A DNA stretch of 64,000 bases from Flavobacterium limicola (GCF_003634755.1 NZ_RBXA01000002.1:186001-250000), one strand, 5' to 3'. Numbered from the stretch's first letter, positions 43,541-55,749 are shown. The notes: a model not told the origin generated them from the sequence alone. A program made the numbers and translations.

Positions 43541-44254
43541 TTAAGCTTCTTCCATCGTGTGATACACGTTCATTACGTCATCATCTTCCTCCAGTTTTTC
43601 AATTAGCTTTTCGATGTCCGCCATTTCTGCTTCCGATAATTTCTTTGTAATCTGCGGAATTCTTTCAAATCCAGAAGAAAGAATTTCCAGCCCTCTGTTT
43701 TCTAATTCTTTTTGAATGGTTCCAAAACTGCCAAAAGGAGCATAAATCAAGATACCGTCTTCATCTTCAAAAACTTCCTCAGCGCCAAAATCGATTAATT
43801 CTAACTCTAGTTCTTCAGGATCAATTCCGTTTGCAGGAATTCTAAAGTTGCAGGTGTGATCAAACATGAATTCAACGGAACCTTGTGTTCCCATTGTACC
43901 ATTACATTTGTTAAAATAACTTCTAACATTAGCAACAGTTCTGTTATTATTATCAGTAGCAGTTTCAACTAGAATTGCGATTCCATGAGGTGCATATCCT
44001 TCAAATAAAACTTCTTTATAATTGGCCGTATCTTTATCGGTTGCTTTTTTAATTGCACGTTCTACATTTTCTTTTGGCATATTTACTGCCTTAGAGTTCT
44101 GGATGACGGCTCTTAATCTGGAGTTGGCATCAGGATTTGGTCCACCTTCTTTAACAGCCATTACAATATCTTTACCAATTCTGGTAAATGCTTTGGCCAT
44201 TGCTGACCAACGTTTCATTTTTCTGCCTTTTCTAAACTCAAATGCTCTTCCCAT
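43541..44254 (-). CDS. yebC: YebC/PmpR family DNA-binding or translation regulator
   Basis: A 237-residue protein with the canonical start MGRAFEFRKGRKMKRWSAMAKAFTRIGKDI and the GGPNPDANSRLRAVIQNSKAVNMPKENVERAI segment (each stretch under 20 residues when considered separately: SRLRAVIQNSKAVNMP). YebC proteins were named as transcription regulators, but newer work gives some of them a role in relieving ribosome stalling. The gene is monocistronic with its own terminator. Confidence 0.92.
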   Translation of the reverse strand: MGRAFEFRKGRKMKRWSAMAKAFTRIGKDIVMAVKEGGPNPDANSRLRAVIQNSKAVNMPKENVERAIKKATDKDTANYKEVLFEGYAPHGIAILVETATDNNNRTVANVRSYFNKCNGTMGTQGSVEFMFDHTCNFRIPANGIDPEELELELIDFGAEEVFEDEDGILIYAPFGSFGTIQKELENRGLEILSSGFERIPQITKKLSEAEMADIEKLIEKLEEDDDVMNVYHTMEEA

Positions 44255-44355
44255 TTCTATTTATTATTTTGAACTGCAAAAATACAGTTATTAGTTATTT
44301 TACCAAAATCAAATTAAACTCTTTTATCTGATTAAAAATAAATTGATACTATTAT

Positions 44356-46386
44356 TTATTTTAAAGAGCTAAAATCTTTAATTATTGTAATTGCCTCATT
44401 CAAATAATGATTTGTTTTTAATGCATTCAATTGAAATTGATTTTTGAGATTCTCTGATGGATGGATAGAGAGATGAAATGCATTTAGATTAGAATTGTAT
44501 ACATTCAAATCAATCCTTTCGGAATCAAAAGAATTAATTTCTTCCCACAAAGCACTGATCTTATTTTGTTCTTCAAAAATCATATCGATTGTCATTGGTA
44601 ATTCTTTCTTTTGTTCGTTGACTAAATCATCAATTTTTTTATTGAGAGTTCGAATAGTATTAAAGTATGAGTTTTTAGTTATTCGTAGTCTGCTTTTTTC
44701 TGATATTTTTTGGATCAAATTATTTCTCGCATGAGGTTTAAATTTAATAAAAGTTTCGATGCTATCATTTTTAAAAGCCGTTGAAAAGTTACTTTCTTTT
44801 TGGAAGATTGTCTCGTATATTTCGGGTAATAATACATTTGGAATAACTCCCAAACTTTGATGGCTTTTCCCTGTCACTCTGTAAAATTTATTAATCGTTA
44901 TTTTCAGAAAATTTTCAGTATCATTTTCTTCTAATGGAACAATGGTTTGCATCGTAGCTTTACCTAAAGTAGTACTGCCAATCAGTAATGCACGATGGTA
45001 ATCTTGAAGAATCGATGCGAAAAACTCACTTGCTGATGCGGAATTTCCGTTTATAAGAATTACAATTGGGTCTTTATAAATCATTCCTTTATAAGGATAG
45101 TCAATTACAAGAGGTGATTTTTTATTATCAATTACTAAAGAAATTGGACCATAGTCAATAAACATTCCAGCTAATTTTATAGCTTCTTCCATGGATCCAC
45201 CACCATTGTCCACTAAATCAATTACTAATCCTTTGATATTGTCTTTTTGCAATTTAATCACTTCCTTGACAACATCCTGAGCACAGCCTTTGCCACTATT
45301 ACCTTCAAAATCGGAATAAAAACTTGGAATTTTTATGTATCCTATTTTGATTTCTTTTTCTATAATAAAACTGTAAACAGTATTTTCTTCGTCTTTTATG
45401 ATTTGTTTTTCAATAAGTACTTCGAAGTTTTTCCCTGAACTGTGTCTTAGCGTTAGTACAATTTTTTTATTTACTTCTGAAAGAATCATGTTGGATATAG
45501 ATTTTAGTGTTGTGCAGGAAACTACTAGCGTTTCTTTTAGGTTTGAAATCGAAATGATTTGATCTCCTTTTTTTATTTTTCCACTATGAAATGCAGGTCC
45601 ATTTGGATTTAATTCATCTACAATAATTTCACTTTTTTCATTTATGCTAATATTTAGTCCTATTGATAAATATTCTTTTGATAATGAAGCTACAAAATTT
45701 GATTTTGAATCGTCACTAAAATAGGAAGTGTGTGGATCAAAATAGTTGCAAAAATGATTATAAAGACTTTCTTGTAAACCAGATTCATTTTGTAAAAGGC
45801 TATTTATTCTACAAAGTTCATTTTGGATTATTGTATTTTTAGAAAGTGTTGCCAAACTATTGAAATTAGCTCTAATAGAATCTAGATTTTTGCTTTTTTG
45901 GGCGATATCATCTAAAACCTCATATTTTATTTTTTTTCTCCAAACTTTCTCCACTTGGGGATCTAACATGTAGATTGGAAAAGCTTTTTTATAAAACCGA
46001 ATCGTATCTTTTAGTTCATAATTAAATATTTCTCTGTCAATCTTTTCTAAAATGGCTTTGTTTCTTAAAAGGTCATTTTTATAAATTTTCGAAATATCAG
46101 ATAGGAAAGTACAATTTTTATCTTGTATCAAATTATCAATATTCAAACGGTATTTTTGGGAAAGAATATCATATTCTGATTTCAGAAAAATATTTCTTGA
46201 AGGATCGAGTTCGTCAATAAAACGATCAAAAACGAAAACCGATAAACTGTCGTCTATCGGCTTTGGTTGATAATGTTCACTTTGGATAAGATTATTTATT
46301 TTAGAAAGTATTTCACAAGTCTTTGTATCATTTTGACCTAAAAGTGAAAATGTAGTCAACAAAAAGACAAGTAATAGTTTCTTCAT
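44356..46386 (-). CDS. Carboxy-terminal processing peptidase (S41, Tsp/Prc-like)
   Basis: A 676-residue periplasmic serine protease with a signal peptide (MKKLLLVFLLTTFSLLGQ). The N-terminal Tsp-type helical domain (about 30-230; FDRFIDELDPSRNIF) precedes a PDZ domain (about 235-330; LNPNGPAFHSGKIKKGDQI) and the S41 core, where the Ser/Lys dyad lies in INGNSASASEFFA and STTLGKATMQ. The C-terminal helical domain follows. It degrades or trims envelope proteins from their C-termini. It is separated from gcvT by 5 bases on the same strand, so both are probably one transcript. Confidence 0.92.
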   Translation of the reverse strand: MKKLLLVFLLTTFSLLGQNDTKTCEILSKINNLIQSEHYQPKPIDDSLSVFVFDRFIDELDPSRNIFLKSEYDILSQKYRLNIDNLIQDKNCTFLSDISKIYKNDLLRNKAILEKIDREIFNYELKDTIRFYKKAFPIYMLDPQVEKVWRKKIKYEVLDDIAQKSKNLDSIRANFNSLATLSKNTIIQNELCRINSLLQNESGLQESLYNHFCNYFDPHTSYFSDDSKSNFVASLSKEYLSIGLNISINEKSEIIVDELNPNGPAFHSGKIKKGDQIISISNLKETLVVSCTTLKSISNMILSEVNKKIVLTLRHSSGKNFEVLIEKQIIKDEENTVYSFIIEKEIKIGYIKIPSFYSDFEGNSGKGCAQDVVKEVIKLQKDNIKGLVIDLVDNGGGSMEEAIKLAGMFIDYGPISLVIDNKKSPLVIDYPYKGMIYKDPIVILINGNSASASEFFASILQDYHRALLIGSTTLGKATMQTIVPLEENDTENFLKITINKFYRVTGKSHQSLGVIPNVLLPEIYETIFQKESNFSTAFKNDSIETFIKFKPHARNNLIQKISEKSRLRITKNSYFNTIRTLNKKIDDLVNEQKKELPMTIDMIFEEQNKISALWEEINSFDSERIDLNVYNSNLNAFHLSIHPSENLKNQFQLNALKTNHYLNEAITIIKDFSSLK

Positions 46387-46391
46387 CTGTT

Positions 46392-47474
46392 TTATTTCTT
46401 GTAAAAAGGTGGTTTTACTACTTTTGCAGGAACATCATTTTTACGAATTCGGATGTAAATTTCACGGTCTAAAGCGCTGTGCTCTGTAGTTACATAACCC
46501 ATACCAATTCCTTTATTCATCGATGGTGACATTGTTCCCGAAGTTACAATTCCGATTACATTTCCTGAAGCATCTATGATTTCATAATCATGTCTTGGTA
46601 CTGCACGTTCCTGCATTTCAAAAGCGACTAATTTTTTAGTGACTCCAGCTTCTTTTTGTTTTTTCAGGTTTTCAGAATTCGTAAATTCTTTAGTGAACTT
46701 CGTAATCCATCCTAAACCAGCTTCAAGTGGAGAAGTGGTGTCATTGATATCATTTCCGTACAAACAAAAACCCATTTCCAATCGCAACGTATCACGAGCC
46801 GCAAGACCAATTGGTTTGATTCCGAAAGCTGCACCTGCTTCAAAAACTTTATTCCAAATTTGTTCAACTTCGGAGTTTTTACAATAAATCTCAAAACCTC
46901 CAGAACCTGTATATCCTGTAGCCGAAATAATTACGTTTTCGATACCAGCAAAATCACCCACTTCAAAATGGTAATATGGAATCATTGATAAATCTTTTGA
47001 GGTTAAGGACTGCATGGCTTCAACCGCTTTCGGTCCTTGAATAGCTAGTAATGAGTAATCATCTGAAAGGTTTTTCATCTCCACACCCAAATCATTATGA
47101 GCCGAAATCCAATCCCAATCCTTGTCAATATTTGAAGCATTTACCACTAATAAATACTGCTCATCTTTCATTTTATAAACGATCAAATCATCTACAATTC
47201 CACCCTCATTGTTTGGCAAACAAGAATATTGTGCCCTTCCAATGGTTAAAGTTGAAGCATCATTCGAAGTTACTTTTTGTATCAAAGCCAATGCCTTTGG
47301 CCCGGTAATCAAGAATTCACCCATGTGAGAAACGTCAAAAACACCCACGGCATTGCGCACCGTTTCATGTTCCGCATTCACTCCTTCATATAAAATAGGC
47401 ATATTGTATCCGGCAAACGGAAGCATTTTTGCTCCCAAACTCTCGTGTATATGCGTAAGCGCAGTATTTTTCAT
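46392..47474 (-). CDS. gcvT: Aminomethyltransferase (glycine cleavage T protein)
   Basis: T protein of the glycine cleavage system: transfers the methylene group from the lipoyl H protein to tetrahydrofolate, releasing ammonia. The 360-residue protein begins [20 protein letters not shown], has [11 protein letters not shown], the folate-site [11 protein letters not shown] and the C-terminal [20 protein letters not shown]. It precedes the S41 protease gene. The P and H proteins are not in the window, but glyA is, which links the two one-carbon routes. Confidence 0.94.
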   Translation of the reverse strand: MKNTALTHIHESLGAKMLPFAGYNMPILYEGVNAEHETVRNAVGVFDVSHMGEFLITGPKALALIQKVTSNDASTLTIGRAQYSCLPNNEGGIVDDLIVYKMKDEQYLLVVNASNIDKDWDWISAHNDLGVEMKNLSDDYSLLAIQGPKAVEAMQSLTSKDLSMIPYYHFEVGDFAGIENVIISATGYTGSGGFEIYCKNSEVEQIWNKVFEAGAAFGIKPIGLAARDTLRLEMGFCLYGNDINDTTSPLEAGLGWITKFTKEFTNSENLKKQKEAGVTKKLVAFEMQERAVPRHDYEIIDASGNVIGIVTSGTMSPSMNKGIGMGYVTTEHSALDREIYIRIRKNDVPAKVVKPPFYKK

Positions 47475-47908
47475 TGTGTTTTTTTATATAAAATTTGACT
47501 GGGCTAATTTATCAATTTTATTTCGGGTGGCAAAGGTGATAGGGGCAAAGTTTGAAGTTTCAAACGTTTTCGGAATAACGGATAATATAACGTTTCAATT
47601 TGTACGTGATGAATTAAACTAATTTTGGTTATGGAATTGATATTTGGCTTTACACTGGAGGTTATTTGATGAAAATAAAGTTTTTCCTGCAGTAATGACT
47701 ACGAAGTTTTGCTAAAGTTTTAATTCTCAATTTTGCTAATTTTATAGAGCTAGTATAAATATAAGCTTACGAAAAAACCTCTAAAGTTTTGGCTTTAGAG
47801 GTTTTTTATTTATAAAAATCGGTATAATATATTCAGCCACTTTTTTTAGAATTTGTCTAAAGTTAGGCATTATGAGTGTAATAGATCTGAGATTTATATT
47901 TCAGAATT
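47475..47908. other. 434-base gap with one long hairpin
   Basis: Between gcvT (starts leftward at 47474) and the LytTR gene (ends at 47909). The main structure is a perfect 15-bp hairpin at 47772-47807 (arms 47772-47786 and 47793-47807, loop TTTTGG), about 100 bases after the LytTR stop, with T-runs on both strands. A CACCTTTG box on the minus strand is one mismatch from the -7 consensus for gcvT. No coding sequence is supported. Confidence 0.55.
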
Positions 47909-48604
47909 TTAAGCAAAAGACAACGCTTTTACTAAATCTTCTTTTTTATTCCTGCTTAAAGGAATTTTAGTAATCCCAATTTCAGCAAATTTGCTATTGA
48001 AGCGTTCTACTTTGTCTATATTTATAATGTACGATTTGTGTACTCTAATAAATTTTTCTTTAGACAGATCATTTTCAAAGGATTTCATGGTTGAAAGAAC
48101 TAGGTTGCTGTCATCTTCAGTAACTACTTTAACATAGTCGCCAAAAGCTTCGATCCATTTTATTTTTGAGGTGAAAATTTTTAATTTTTTTAGATTACTC
48201 TTTATAAAGATGTGTTCGCCTTCTTCTTCTTTATTTTCTTTCCTTAAAGAAAATAAATCTATAGCTCTTTTTACTGATGCGTTGAATCGATCAACAGCTA
48301 TAGGTTTTTGAAGATAATCAGTAGCATCATAATCAAAAGCTTTCATTGCATACTCTGCTTTTGATGTAATAAATATAATTTGTGGTTTTATTTTTAAACC
48401 ATCTAAGAAATCAAAACCACTTATTACAGGCATTTCTATATCTAGAAAAATTAGATCCACATTATTTATTGACATGCAATTTTTAGCTTCTATTGCATTG
48501 GAAAAATCACCTATTAGGTGTAAATTGGTATGATTATTCACTAATTTTGCTATGATCATCCTTTGGATTGAGCTATCATCGACAACGACACAATTTAGTT
48601 TCAT
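47909..48604 (-). CDS. LytTR family response regulator
   Basis: A 231-residue two-component regulator. Receiver domain about 1-120 with the acidic pair Asp9/Asp10, phosphoacceptor Asp55 (LIFLDIEMP), Thr80 and Lys100 (YLQKPI). A LytTR DNA-binding domain follows (about 130-230; IKWIEAFGDYVKVV, FIRVHKSYIIN). No histidine kinase is adjacent, so the partner kinase is elsewhere. Target genes are unknown; it is transcribed away from the rpsF operon. Confidence 0.92.
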   Translation of the reverse strand: MKLNCVVVDDSSIQRMIIAKLVNNHTNLHLIGDFSNAIEAKNCMSINNVDLIFLDIEMPVISGFDFLDGLKIKPQIIFITSKAEYAMKAFDYDATDYLQKPIAVDRFNASVKRAIDLFSLRKENKEEEGEHIFIKSNLKKLKIFTSKIKWIEAFGDYVKVVTEDDSNLVLSTMKSFENDLSKEKFIRVHKSYIINIDKVERFNSKFAEIGITKIPLSRNKKEDLVKALSFA

Positions 48605-48709
48605 AACATTGATATTTTAAATTCGGGTAAGTAAATATAATTTTATTTTTTTTACGGAACAAATTTATTGAGTTTTTTTACTCAAAAATAATTTTTATAC
48701 AATTGGTGC

Positions 48710-48739
48710 TTGGAATTTGAAAATAATTAACTACTTTTG
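48710..48739 (+). promoter_or_regulatory. Promoter of the rpsF-rpsR-rplI operon
   Basis: TTG (48710-48712), a 19-base spacer and TACTTTTG (48732-48739) match the Bacteroidota -33/-7 consensus, about 30 bases before the rpsF ATG. This is the clearest protein-gene promoter in the window. Confidence 0.8.
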
Positions 48740-48768
48740 CACCCAAATTAACATATAAATATACATTT

Positions 48769-49110
48769 ATGAATCATTATGAAACTGTTTTCATTTTAAA
48801 TCCCGTTTTATCTGAAGTTCAGGTAAAGGAAACAGTAAGCAAATTTGAAGATTTTCTTACTAGTAGAGGAGCAGAAATGGTGTCGAAAGAAGACTGGGGC
48901 CTTAAAAAAATGGCTTACGAAATTCAAAACAAAAAAAGTGGTTTTTACCACCTTTTCGAATTCAAAGTAGCTGGAGAAGTTCTTATTGCTTTTGAAACTG
49001 AATTTAGACGTGACGAAAGAGTTATGCGTTTCTTGACTGTAAGTCTTGACAAACACGCTATTTCTTGGGCTGAAAGAAGAAGAACTAAATTAAAATCTAC
49101 AAAAGCTTAA
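48769..49110 (+). CDS. rpsF: 30S ribosomal protein bS6
   Basis: Small-subunit protein at the platform that pairs with bS18. The 113-residue sequence opens [16 protein letters not shown] and has the bS6 core [19 protein letters not shown] and [16 protein letters not shown]. First gene of the operon with rpsR 5 bases downstream. In Flavobacterium ribosomes bS6 is part of the site that holds the anti-Shine-Dalgarno end of 16S rRNA, as reported in structural work. Confidence 0.96.
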   Translation: MNHYETVFILNPVLSEVQVKETVSKFEDFLTSRGAEMVSKEDWGLKKMAYEIQNKKSGFYHLFEFKVAGEVLIAFETEFRRDERVMRFLTVSLDKHAISWAERRRTKLKSTKA

Positions 49111-49115
49111 TTATC

Positions 49116-49412
49116 ATGGCAACATTACAACAATCGGCTTCAGGAAAAAAAGACGGGGATATCAGATATCTTACGCCTTTGAACATAGAAACAAACAAAA
49201 CTAAAAAGTATTGTCGTTTCAAAAAATCAGGTATCAAATATATTGATTATAAAGATGCTGATTTCTTATTGAAATTCGTAAATGAGCAAGGAAAAATTCT
49301 TCCTCGTCGTTTAACAGGAACTTCATTAAAATACCAAAGAAAAGTTTCAGTTGCTGTGAAAAGAGCACGTCACTTAGCTTTAATGCCATATGTGGCGGAT
49401 TTACTAAAATAA
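49116..49412 (+). CDS. rpsR: 30S ribosomal protein bS18
   Basis: Small-subunit protein binding bS6 and 16S rRNA. The 98-residue Bacteroidota form has an N-terminal extension before the conserved core: [21 protein letters not shown], then [18 protein letters not shown] and [15 protein letters not shown]. bS18 helps bury the anti-Shine-Dalgarno sequence in Flavobacteria. Second gene of the operon. Confidence 0.96.
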   Translation: MATLQQSASGKKDGDIRYLTPLNIETNKTKKYCRFKKSGIKYIDYKDADFLLKFVNEQGKILPRRLTGTSLKYQRKVSVAVKRARHLALMPYVADLLK

Positions 49413-49477
49413 TAATTAAACTCAGTTGTTGGTTTTCTGAAACATGAAACCTAACTTCTATAACAAAGGACAACAAC

Positions 49478-49921
49478 ATGGAACTTATATTAAGACAAGA
49501 CGTTCAAAATTTAGGCTTTAAAGATGATATTGTAACGGTAAAAAACGGTTACGGTCGTAACTTTTTGATCCCACAAGGTCATGCACATTTAGCTACTTCT
49601 TCTGCAAAGAAAGTATTAGCTGAAAACCTAAAACAAAGAGCGCACAAAGAAGCTAAAGTGGTGGCAGATGCAAAAGCATTAGCTGAAGCTTTGAAAGCTA
49701 TCGAAATTAAAATCTTTGCAAAAGCAGGTGGTGAAAAATTATTCGGTTCAATCACGAATATTGATATCGCTGAAGCTTTAGCTAAAGGTGGACAACAAAT
49801 CGAAAGAAAATTCATCACAAGCGGAATCGTTAAACGTACTGGTAAATATAATGCTAGTGTTCGTTTACACAGAGATGTTATCGTTGAATTAGATTACGAA
49901 ATTGTTGCTGAAAAAGCATAA
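49478..49921 (+). CDS. rplI: 50S ribosomal protein bL9
   Basis: Large-subunit protein at the L1 stalk base. The 147-residue sequence starts MELILRQDVQNLGFKDDIV and carries the family's VKNGYGRNFLIPQGHA; the long central helix (VVADAKALAEALKAIEI) and C-terminal domain follow. It is third in the operon and ends at a strong terminator. Confidence 0.96.
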   Translation: MELILRQDVQNLGFKDDIVTVKNGYGRNFLIPQGHAHLATSSAKKVLAENLKQRAHKEAKVVADAKALAEALKAIEIKIFAKAGGEKLFGSITNIDIAEALAKGGQQIERKFITSGIVKRTGKYNASVRLHRDVIVELDYEIVAEKA

Positions 49922-49942
49922 ATTTTTTAAATTTATATAATT

Positions 49943-49966
49943 AAATCCCGATGGAAGTCGGGATTT
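49943..49966 (+). terminator. Terminator after rplI
   Basis: AAATCCCGA (49943-49951) pairs with TCGGGATTT (49958-49966), loop TGGAAG, with a T-run following. It closes the rpsF-rpsR-rplI operon 21 bases after the stop. Confidence 0.88.
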
Positions 49967-50058
49967 TTTTTTGTTTAAACTGAACCTGTTTCAGATTCGT
50001 TAATTCATAAATTAAAGAGCATTTTAAATAATAAGATGCTGAAATAAATTCATCACAA

Positions 50059-50532
50059 ATGAAATACTCAAGATTAACAAAAGAGCAATTTGAGGAATTG
50101 AACCAAGAATTCAGTACTTTTTTAGCTACTCAAGCAATTGATAAAGCCGAGTGGGATAAAATAAAAGCTGAGAAACCAGAAGTTGCGGAACAAGAACTAG
50201 ACGTGTTTTCAGACTTGATTTGGGAAGGTGTTCTTTCTAAAGCAACGTATTTAGAACATTTTTCTAAAAACCATATTTTTCTCTTTCATTGTTTTGACAC
50301 GTATGTTCAATCGATAATTTTAAAATCGTTAGTTCCTGAGGTTGATTTTTTAACAAAGGATGGATTACAATGGCTTAGCGATAATATGTTTACGGATACT
50401 ATTGAAATGAAAGTGGGGAAAAAAGAGTTTACCGAAGAGCGTAATATTTCAATTTTCGAATTGATACAACAAGGTTCGTTTTTAAGTGACGGCCTTTTGT
50501 ACCAGCAAATAAATACTATTATAGCGTCATAA
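50059..50532 (+). CDS. DUF6495 family protein
   Basis: A 157-residue acidic protein starting MKYSRLTKEQFEELNQEFST, which fits the DUF6495 family restricted to Flavobacteriia. No signal peptide or membrane segment is seen, so it should be cytosolic. Central features are FSKNHIFLFHCFDTYVQSI and a C-terminal LLYQQINTIIAS. Function unknown. It lies between rplI and ligA on the same strand, 75 bases before ligA. Confidence 0.75.
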   Translation: MKYSRLTKEQFEELNQEFSTFLATQAIDKAEWDKIKAEKPEVAEQELDVFSDLIWEGVLSKATYLEHFSKNHIFLFHCFDTYVQSIILKSLVPEVDFLTKDGLQWLSDNMFTDTIEMKVGKKEFTEERNISIFELIQQGSFLSDGLLYQQINTIIAS

Positions 50533-50586
50533 TTGTATTGCTATTTATTTTTAATTGGTTATTTTAGTACACTTTTTCAAAACTAA

Positions 50587-53335
<2,749 letters not shown>

Positions 53336-53348
53336 TTTTTTTCAACAT

Positions 53349-53384
53349 AAAAAAATCGATTATAGCTACACTATAATCGATTTT
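53349..53384. terminator. Bidirectional terminator overlapping a stop codon
   Basis: AAAATCGATTATAG (52-65) pairs with CTATAATCGATTTT (53371-53384) across the loop CTACA. The right arm encodes the last codons of the convergent metallophosphatase gene, whose stop TAG is in the loop/arm boundary (53368-53366). It serves both converging genes with no spare sequence. Confidence 0.85.
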
Positions 53385-54277
53385 CCTTCAAAAGCTTTAG
53401 CTTTATTATTGTCTACATAAAAATCTATTCTACCTAAGTTAATACCGTAGCAACCTACTTGATTTACTAAAACTTCTTTGCCCACAAGGTTCTTAGCAAC
53501 TGTAGGTTTATCCAGAAAAGTATGAGTGTGACCACCAATAATTAAGTCAATATCCTGAGTCAGTTCGGCTAATTTTAAATCACAAATTTTAGTAGGCTCG
53601 TCTCTATATTTGTATCCTAAATGCGACAAACAAATTACGATATCACATTGCTGTTCTTTCTTTAAAATCCGAACCATATCTTGAGACGTTTCAACAGGAT
53701 TATTGTAGACGGTTTCCTTGTACATTGCTTTGTCAACTAATCCTGCAAGCTCTATTCCAAGTCCAAAAACACCAACTTTTATTCCGTTTTTATGAAATAT
53801 TTTATACGGTTTTACAAAACCATCCATTACGGTGTTTTTAAAATCGTAATTGGCGGAAATGAACTCAAATTTGGCGTGCGGCATCTGCGCATGCAAACCT
53901 TCCACACCATTATCAAAATCGTGATTTCCTATTGTAGACGCATCATACTGCATCATACTCATCAATTTGAACTCCAATTCTCCCCCGTAATAATTAAAAT
54001 AAGGCGTTCCTTGGAAAATATCGCCTGCATCGAGCAATAATACATTTGGATTTTCTTTCCTGATCGTTTCAATCAAGGCTGCTCTTCGCGCCACGCCACC
54101 CATATTTGCATTTCTGGGATGATCCGCTGGAAAAGGATCAATATAACTGTGTACATCATTCGTGTGTAAAACCGTCAATTGTCTGGTTTTTGATGACTCA
54201 AAACTGCTCAATGACACACCTAAACCTATTAATGCTGAACCAGCAGCTGTTTTCTCTATAAATTCTCTTCTTTTCAT
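53366..54277 (-). CDS. Metallophosphatase (5'-nucleotidase N-terminal domain), Tat-exported
   Basis: A 303-residue calcineurin-like phosphoesterase. Starting at 54277 it has a twin-arginine signal (MKRREFIEKTAAGSALIGLG), so export in folded form with metal is expected. Metal-binding motifs are VLHTNDVHSYID, LDAGDIFQGTPY, TIGNHDFDNG, ICLSHLGYK and IGGHTHTFLD. This is the catalytic half of a UshA-type 5'-nucleotidase/2',3'-cyclic phosphodiesterase; the C-terminal half is encoded by the gene just upstream on the same strand. Confidence 0.9.
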   Translation of the reverse strand: MKRREFIEKTAAGSALIGLGVSLSSFESSKTRQLTVLHTNDVHSYIDPFPADHPRNANMGGVARRAALIETIRKENPNVLLLDAGDIFQGTPYFNYYGGELEFKLMSMMQYDASTIGNHDFDNGVEGLHAQMPHAKFEFISANYDFKNTVMDGFVKPYKIFHKNGIKVGVFGLGIELAGLVDKAMYKETVYNNPVETSQDMVRILKKEQQCDIVICLSHLGYKYRDEPTKICDLKLAELTQDIDLIIGGHTHTFLDKPTVAKNLVGKEVLVNQVGCYGINLGRIDFYVDNNKAKAFEGKSIIV

Positions 54278-54290
54278 TTTATATTTTTTT

Positions 54291-54360
54291 GGAGCTATTT
54301 CCCGCTTTACGCTGTATCCACGCAAAAAAAAGCGTGGGATGCCGCTTCAATCAGGGCTAG
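54291..54360 (-). repeat. Dispersed intergenic element, copy 2 (opposite orientation)
   Basis: On the minus strand it reads TAGCCCTGATTGAAGCGGC, a CCACGC-A8-GCGTGG hairpin (arms 54318-54323 and 54332-54337 in plus coordinates) and ends AGCGGGAAATAGCTCC at 54291. The ends match copy 1 at 23714-23793 while the hairpin arms do not. It lies between two nucleotidase-half genes of one operon. Confidence 0.75.
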
Positions 54361-54406
54361 GGCTTTCCGTTTTCTAAAACTATTTTGTTAACTAAATTCT
54401 AATTAC

Positions 54407-55183
54407 TTATTCAACCGTGATTCTAACATCTTTTATCACAGGAATGGTATCCACTTCTTTAAAATAATCAATAAGGATATTTCGTAGTTTGTATTCTAAA
54501 TCAAATTTCTGAACTCCTTTTTTGAAGAAATTCATATTATCTCCACCATTAGACAAATAATCATTAGTTCCCACATAATAAATGGTCTCTTTTTGAACAG
54601 GTTTCCCTTGAACTAAAATATTTTTGGCAACATTATTTTTATCAATAGTAAAGGTTACACCTGATAATGGATGTGGTTTCTTTTCAGCAATAAAAAAGTC
54701 GACCATTTCAAAAATTTGTTCACCTTTTAATGCAATAACCACTAAACTATTTTCAAAAGGCATGATTTCAAAAGCAGTTCTGGCTGTTACATTTCCTTTT
54801 GGAAGTATAGAACGAATTCCGCCGCTGTTAAGTAAACAAATATCGATTTTCTTTTTTTCTCTAGCTTGAAATACAAGATTCCCTCTCATTAAGGTAACAT
54901 CAGCCATCAAATTACCAATTGTTGTTTGCCATTTACCCGTGCTTTTATCCAATGTTTCAGGACAATACGCCAGAACGCTATCTAAATCTTTGTTGATATG
55001 TTCACGATACGGTTTTATAAAATTTTCAATTGCAGGAACTTGATTTTCCTTTTCAGTAATAGGGATTCGTTTTCCTTCTATTTTAGTGACGTAATTTTGT
55101 TTGCTGCAAGAGGCAACAAATAAAAATGTTAAGAATATAACAAAAAGTTTAGAAACGTCGTTATACTTTTTTAAATTTACCAT
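54407..55183 (-). CDS. 5'-nucleotidase C-terminal domain lipoprotein
   Basis: A 258-residue protein with a lipoprotein signal (FLTFLFVASC, Cys near 27). The remainder is the substrate-binding 5'_nucleotid_C domain: NLMADVTLMRG, LNSGGIRSILPKGNVT, FENSLVVIALKGEQI and YVGTNDYLSNGGDNMNFF (adenine-ring stacking and hinge residues). With the next gene (metallophosphatase) it makes up a split UshA-like nucleotidase, presumably assembled at the outer or inner membrane. The dispersed element lies between the two genes. Confidence 0.88.
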   Translation of the reverse strand: MVNLKKYNDVSKLFVIFLTFLFVASCSKQNYVTKIEGKRIPITEKENQVPAIENFIKPYREHINKDLDSVLAYCPETLDKSTGKWQTTIGNLMADVTLMRGNLVFQAREKKKIDICLLNSGGIRSILPKGNVTARTAFEIMPFENSLVVIALKGEQIFEMVDFFIAEKKPHPLSGVTFTIDKNNVAKNILVQGKPVQKETIYYVGTNDYLSNGGDNMNFFKKGVQKFDLEYKLRNILIDYFKEVDTIPVIKDVRITVE

Positions 55184-55230
55184 TTTAAATGCGACTTAAT
55201 TAATTAATTTTGTAATCAAGTAAAAGTAAT

Positions 55231-55749
55231 ATGTTTTTAAATTATATAAAGAATTTTTTTGTAAAAAAAACATTAAAAAATAGCTTGCAAAATTTAAAAA
55301 CTAATGTTTCTGCTGATACTATACAAACAGTTGGTTTGCTTGTTGATGCCAGTGATTTTACAGCAACGGAACTATTGATTGCAGCGTTAATAGCACACGG
55401 AATTTTACCGGAAAATATAAAAACAATGGTTTATTGTGATGTAGTAAAGAAAAATCAAGTAATAAAATATACTACATTTAGTGCAGGAGAACTTAAATGG
55501 AGTGGACAAATTGCATCGGTTGAGATAAATGATTTTATCAATGAAAAATTTGATTTATTAATCAGTTATTACAACTTAGAGAAAGCAATTCTATTGCAAA
55601 TTACGAATAATTCAAAAGCAAAATTTAAAGTTGGCTTTTCCTCAATAGACAAAAGATTAAATCATTTTATAATTAAAACGGAAATCAATAATTACAGCGT
55701 TTTCATAAGTGAATTATTTAAATATTTAAAATTATTAAACAAAATATAA
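55231..55749 (+). CDS. DUF6913 domain protein
   Basis: A 172-residue cytosolic protein without signal peptide. The pattern [25 protein letters not shown] and [19 protein letters not shown] (each read as separate stretches) fits the DUF6913 family of Flavobacteriia; function unknown. It is divergent from the nucleotidase operon and 7 bases upstream of dapA, with which it is almost surely co-transcribed. That conserved link to lysine/diaminopimelate synthesis is the only functional hint. Confidence 0.75.
   Translation: MFLNYIKNFFVKKTLKNSLQNLKTNVSADTIQTVGLLVDASDFTATELLIAALIAHGILPENIKTMVYCDVVKKNQVIKYTTFSAGELKWSGQIASVEINDFINEKFDLLISYYNLEKAILLQITNNSKAKFKVGFSSIDKRLNHFIIKTEINNYSVFISELFKYLKLLNKI

Noticed and set aside
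47353..47622. An 89-residue plus-strand ORF opposite the gcvT start
   Set aside because: Most of it is antisense to the well-conserved gcvT N-terminus; composition is that of a shadow frame.
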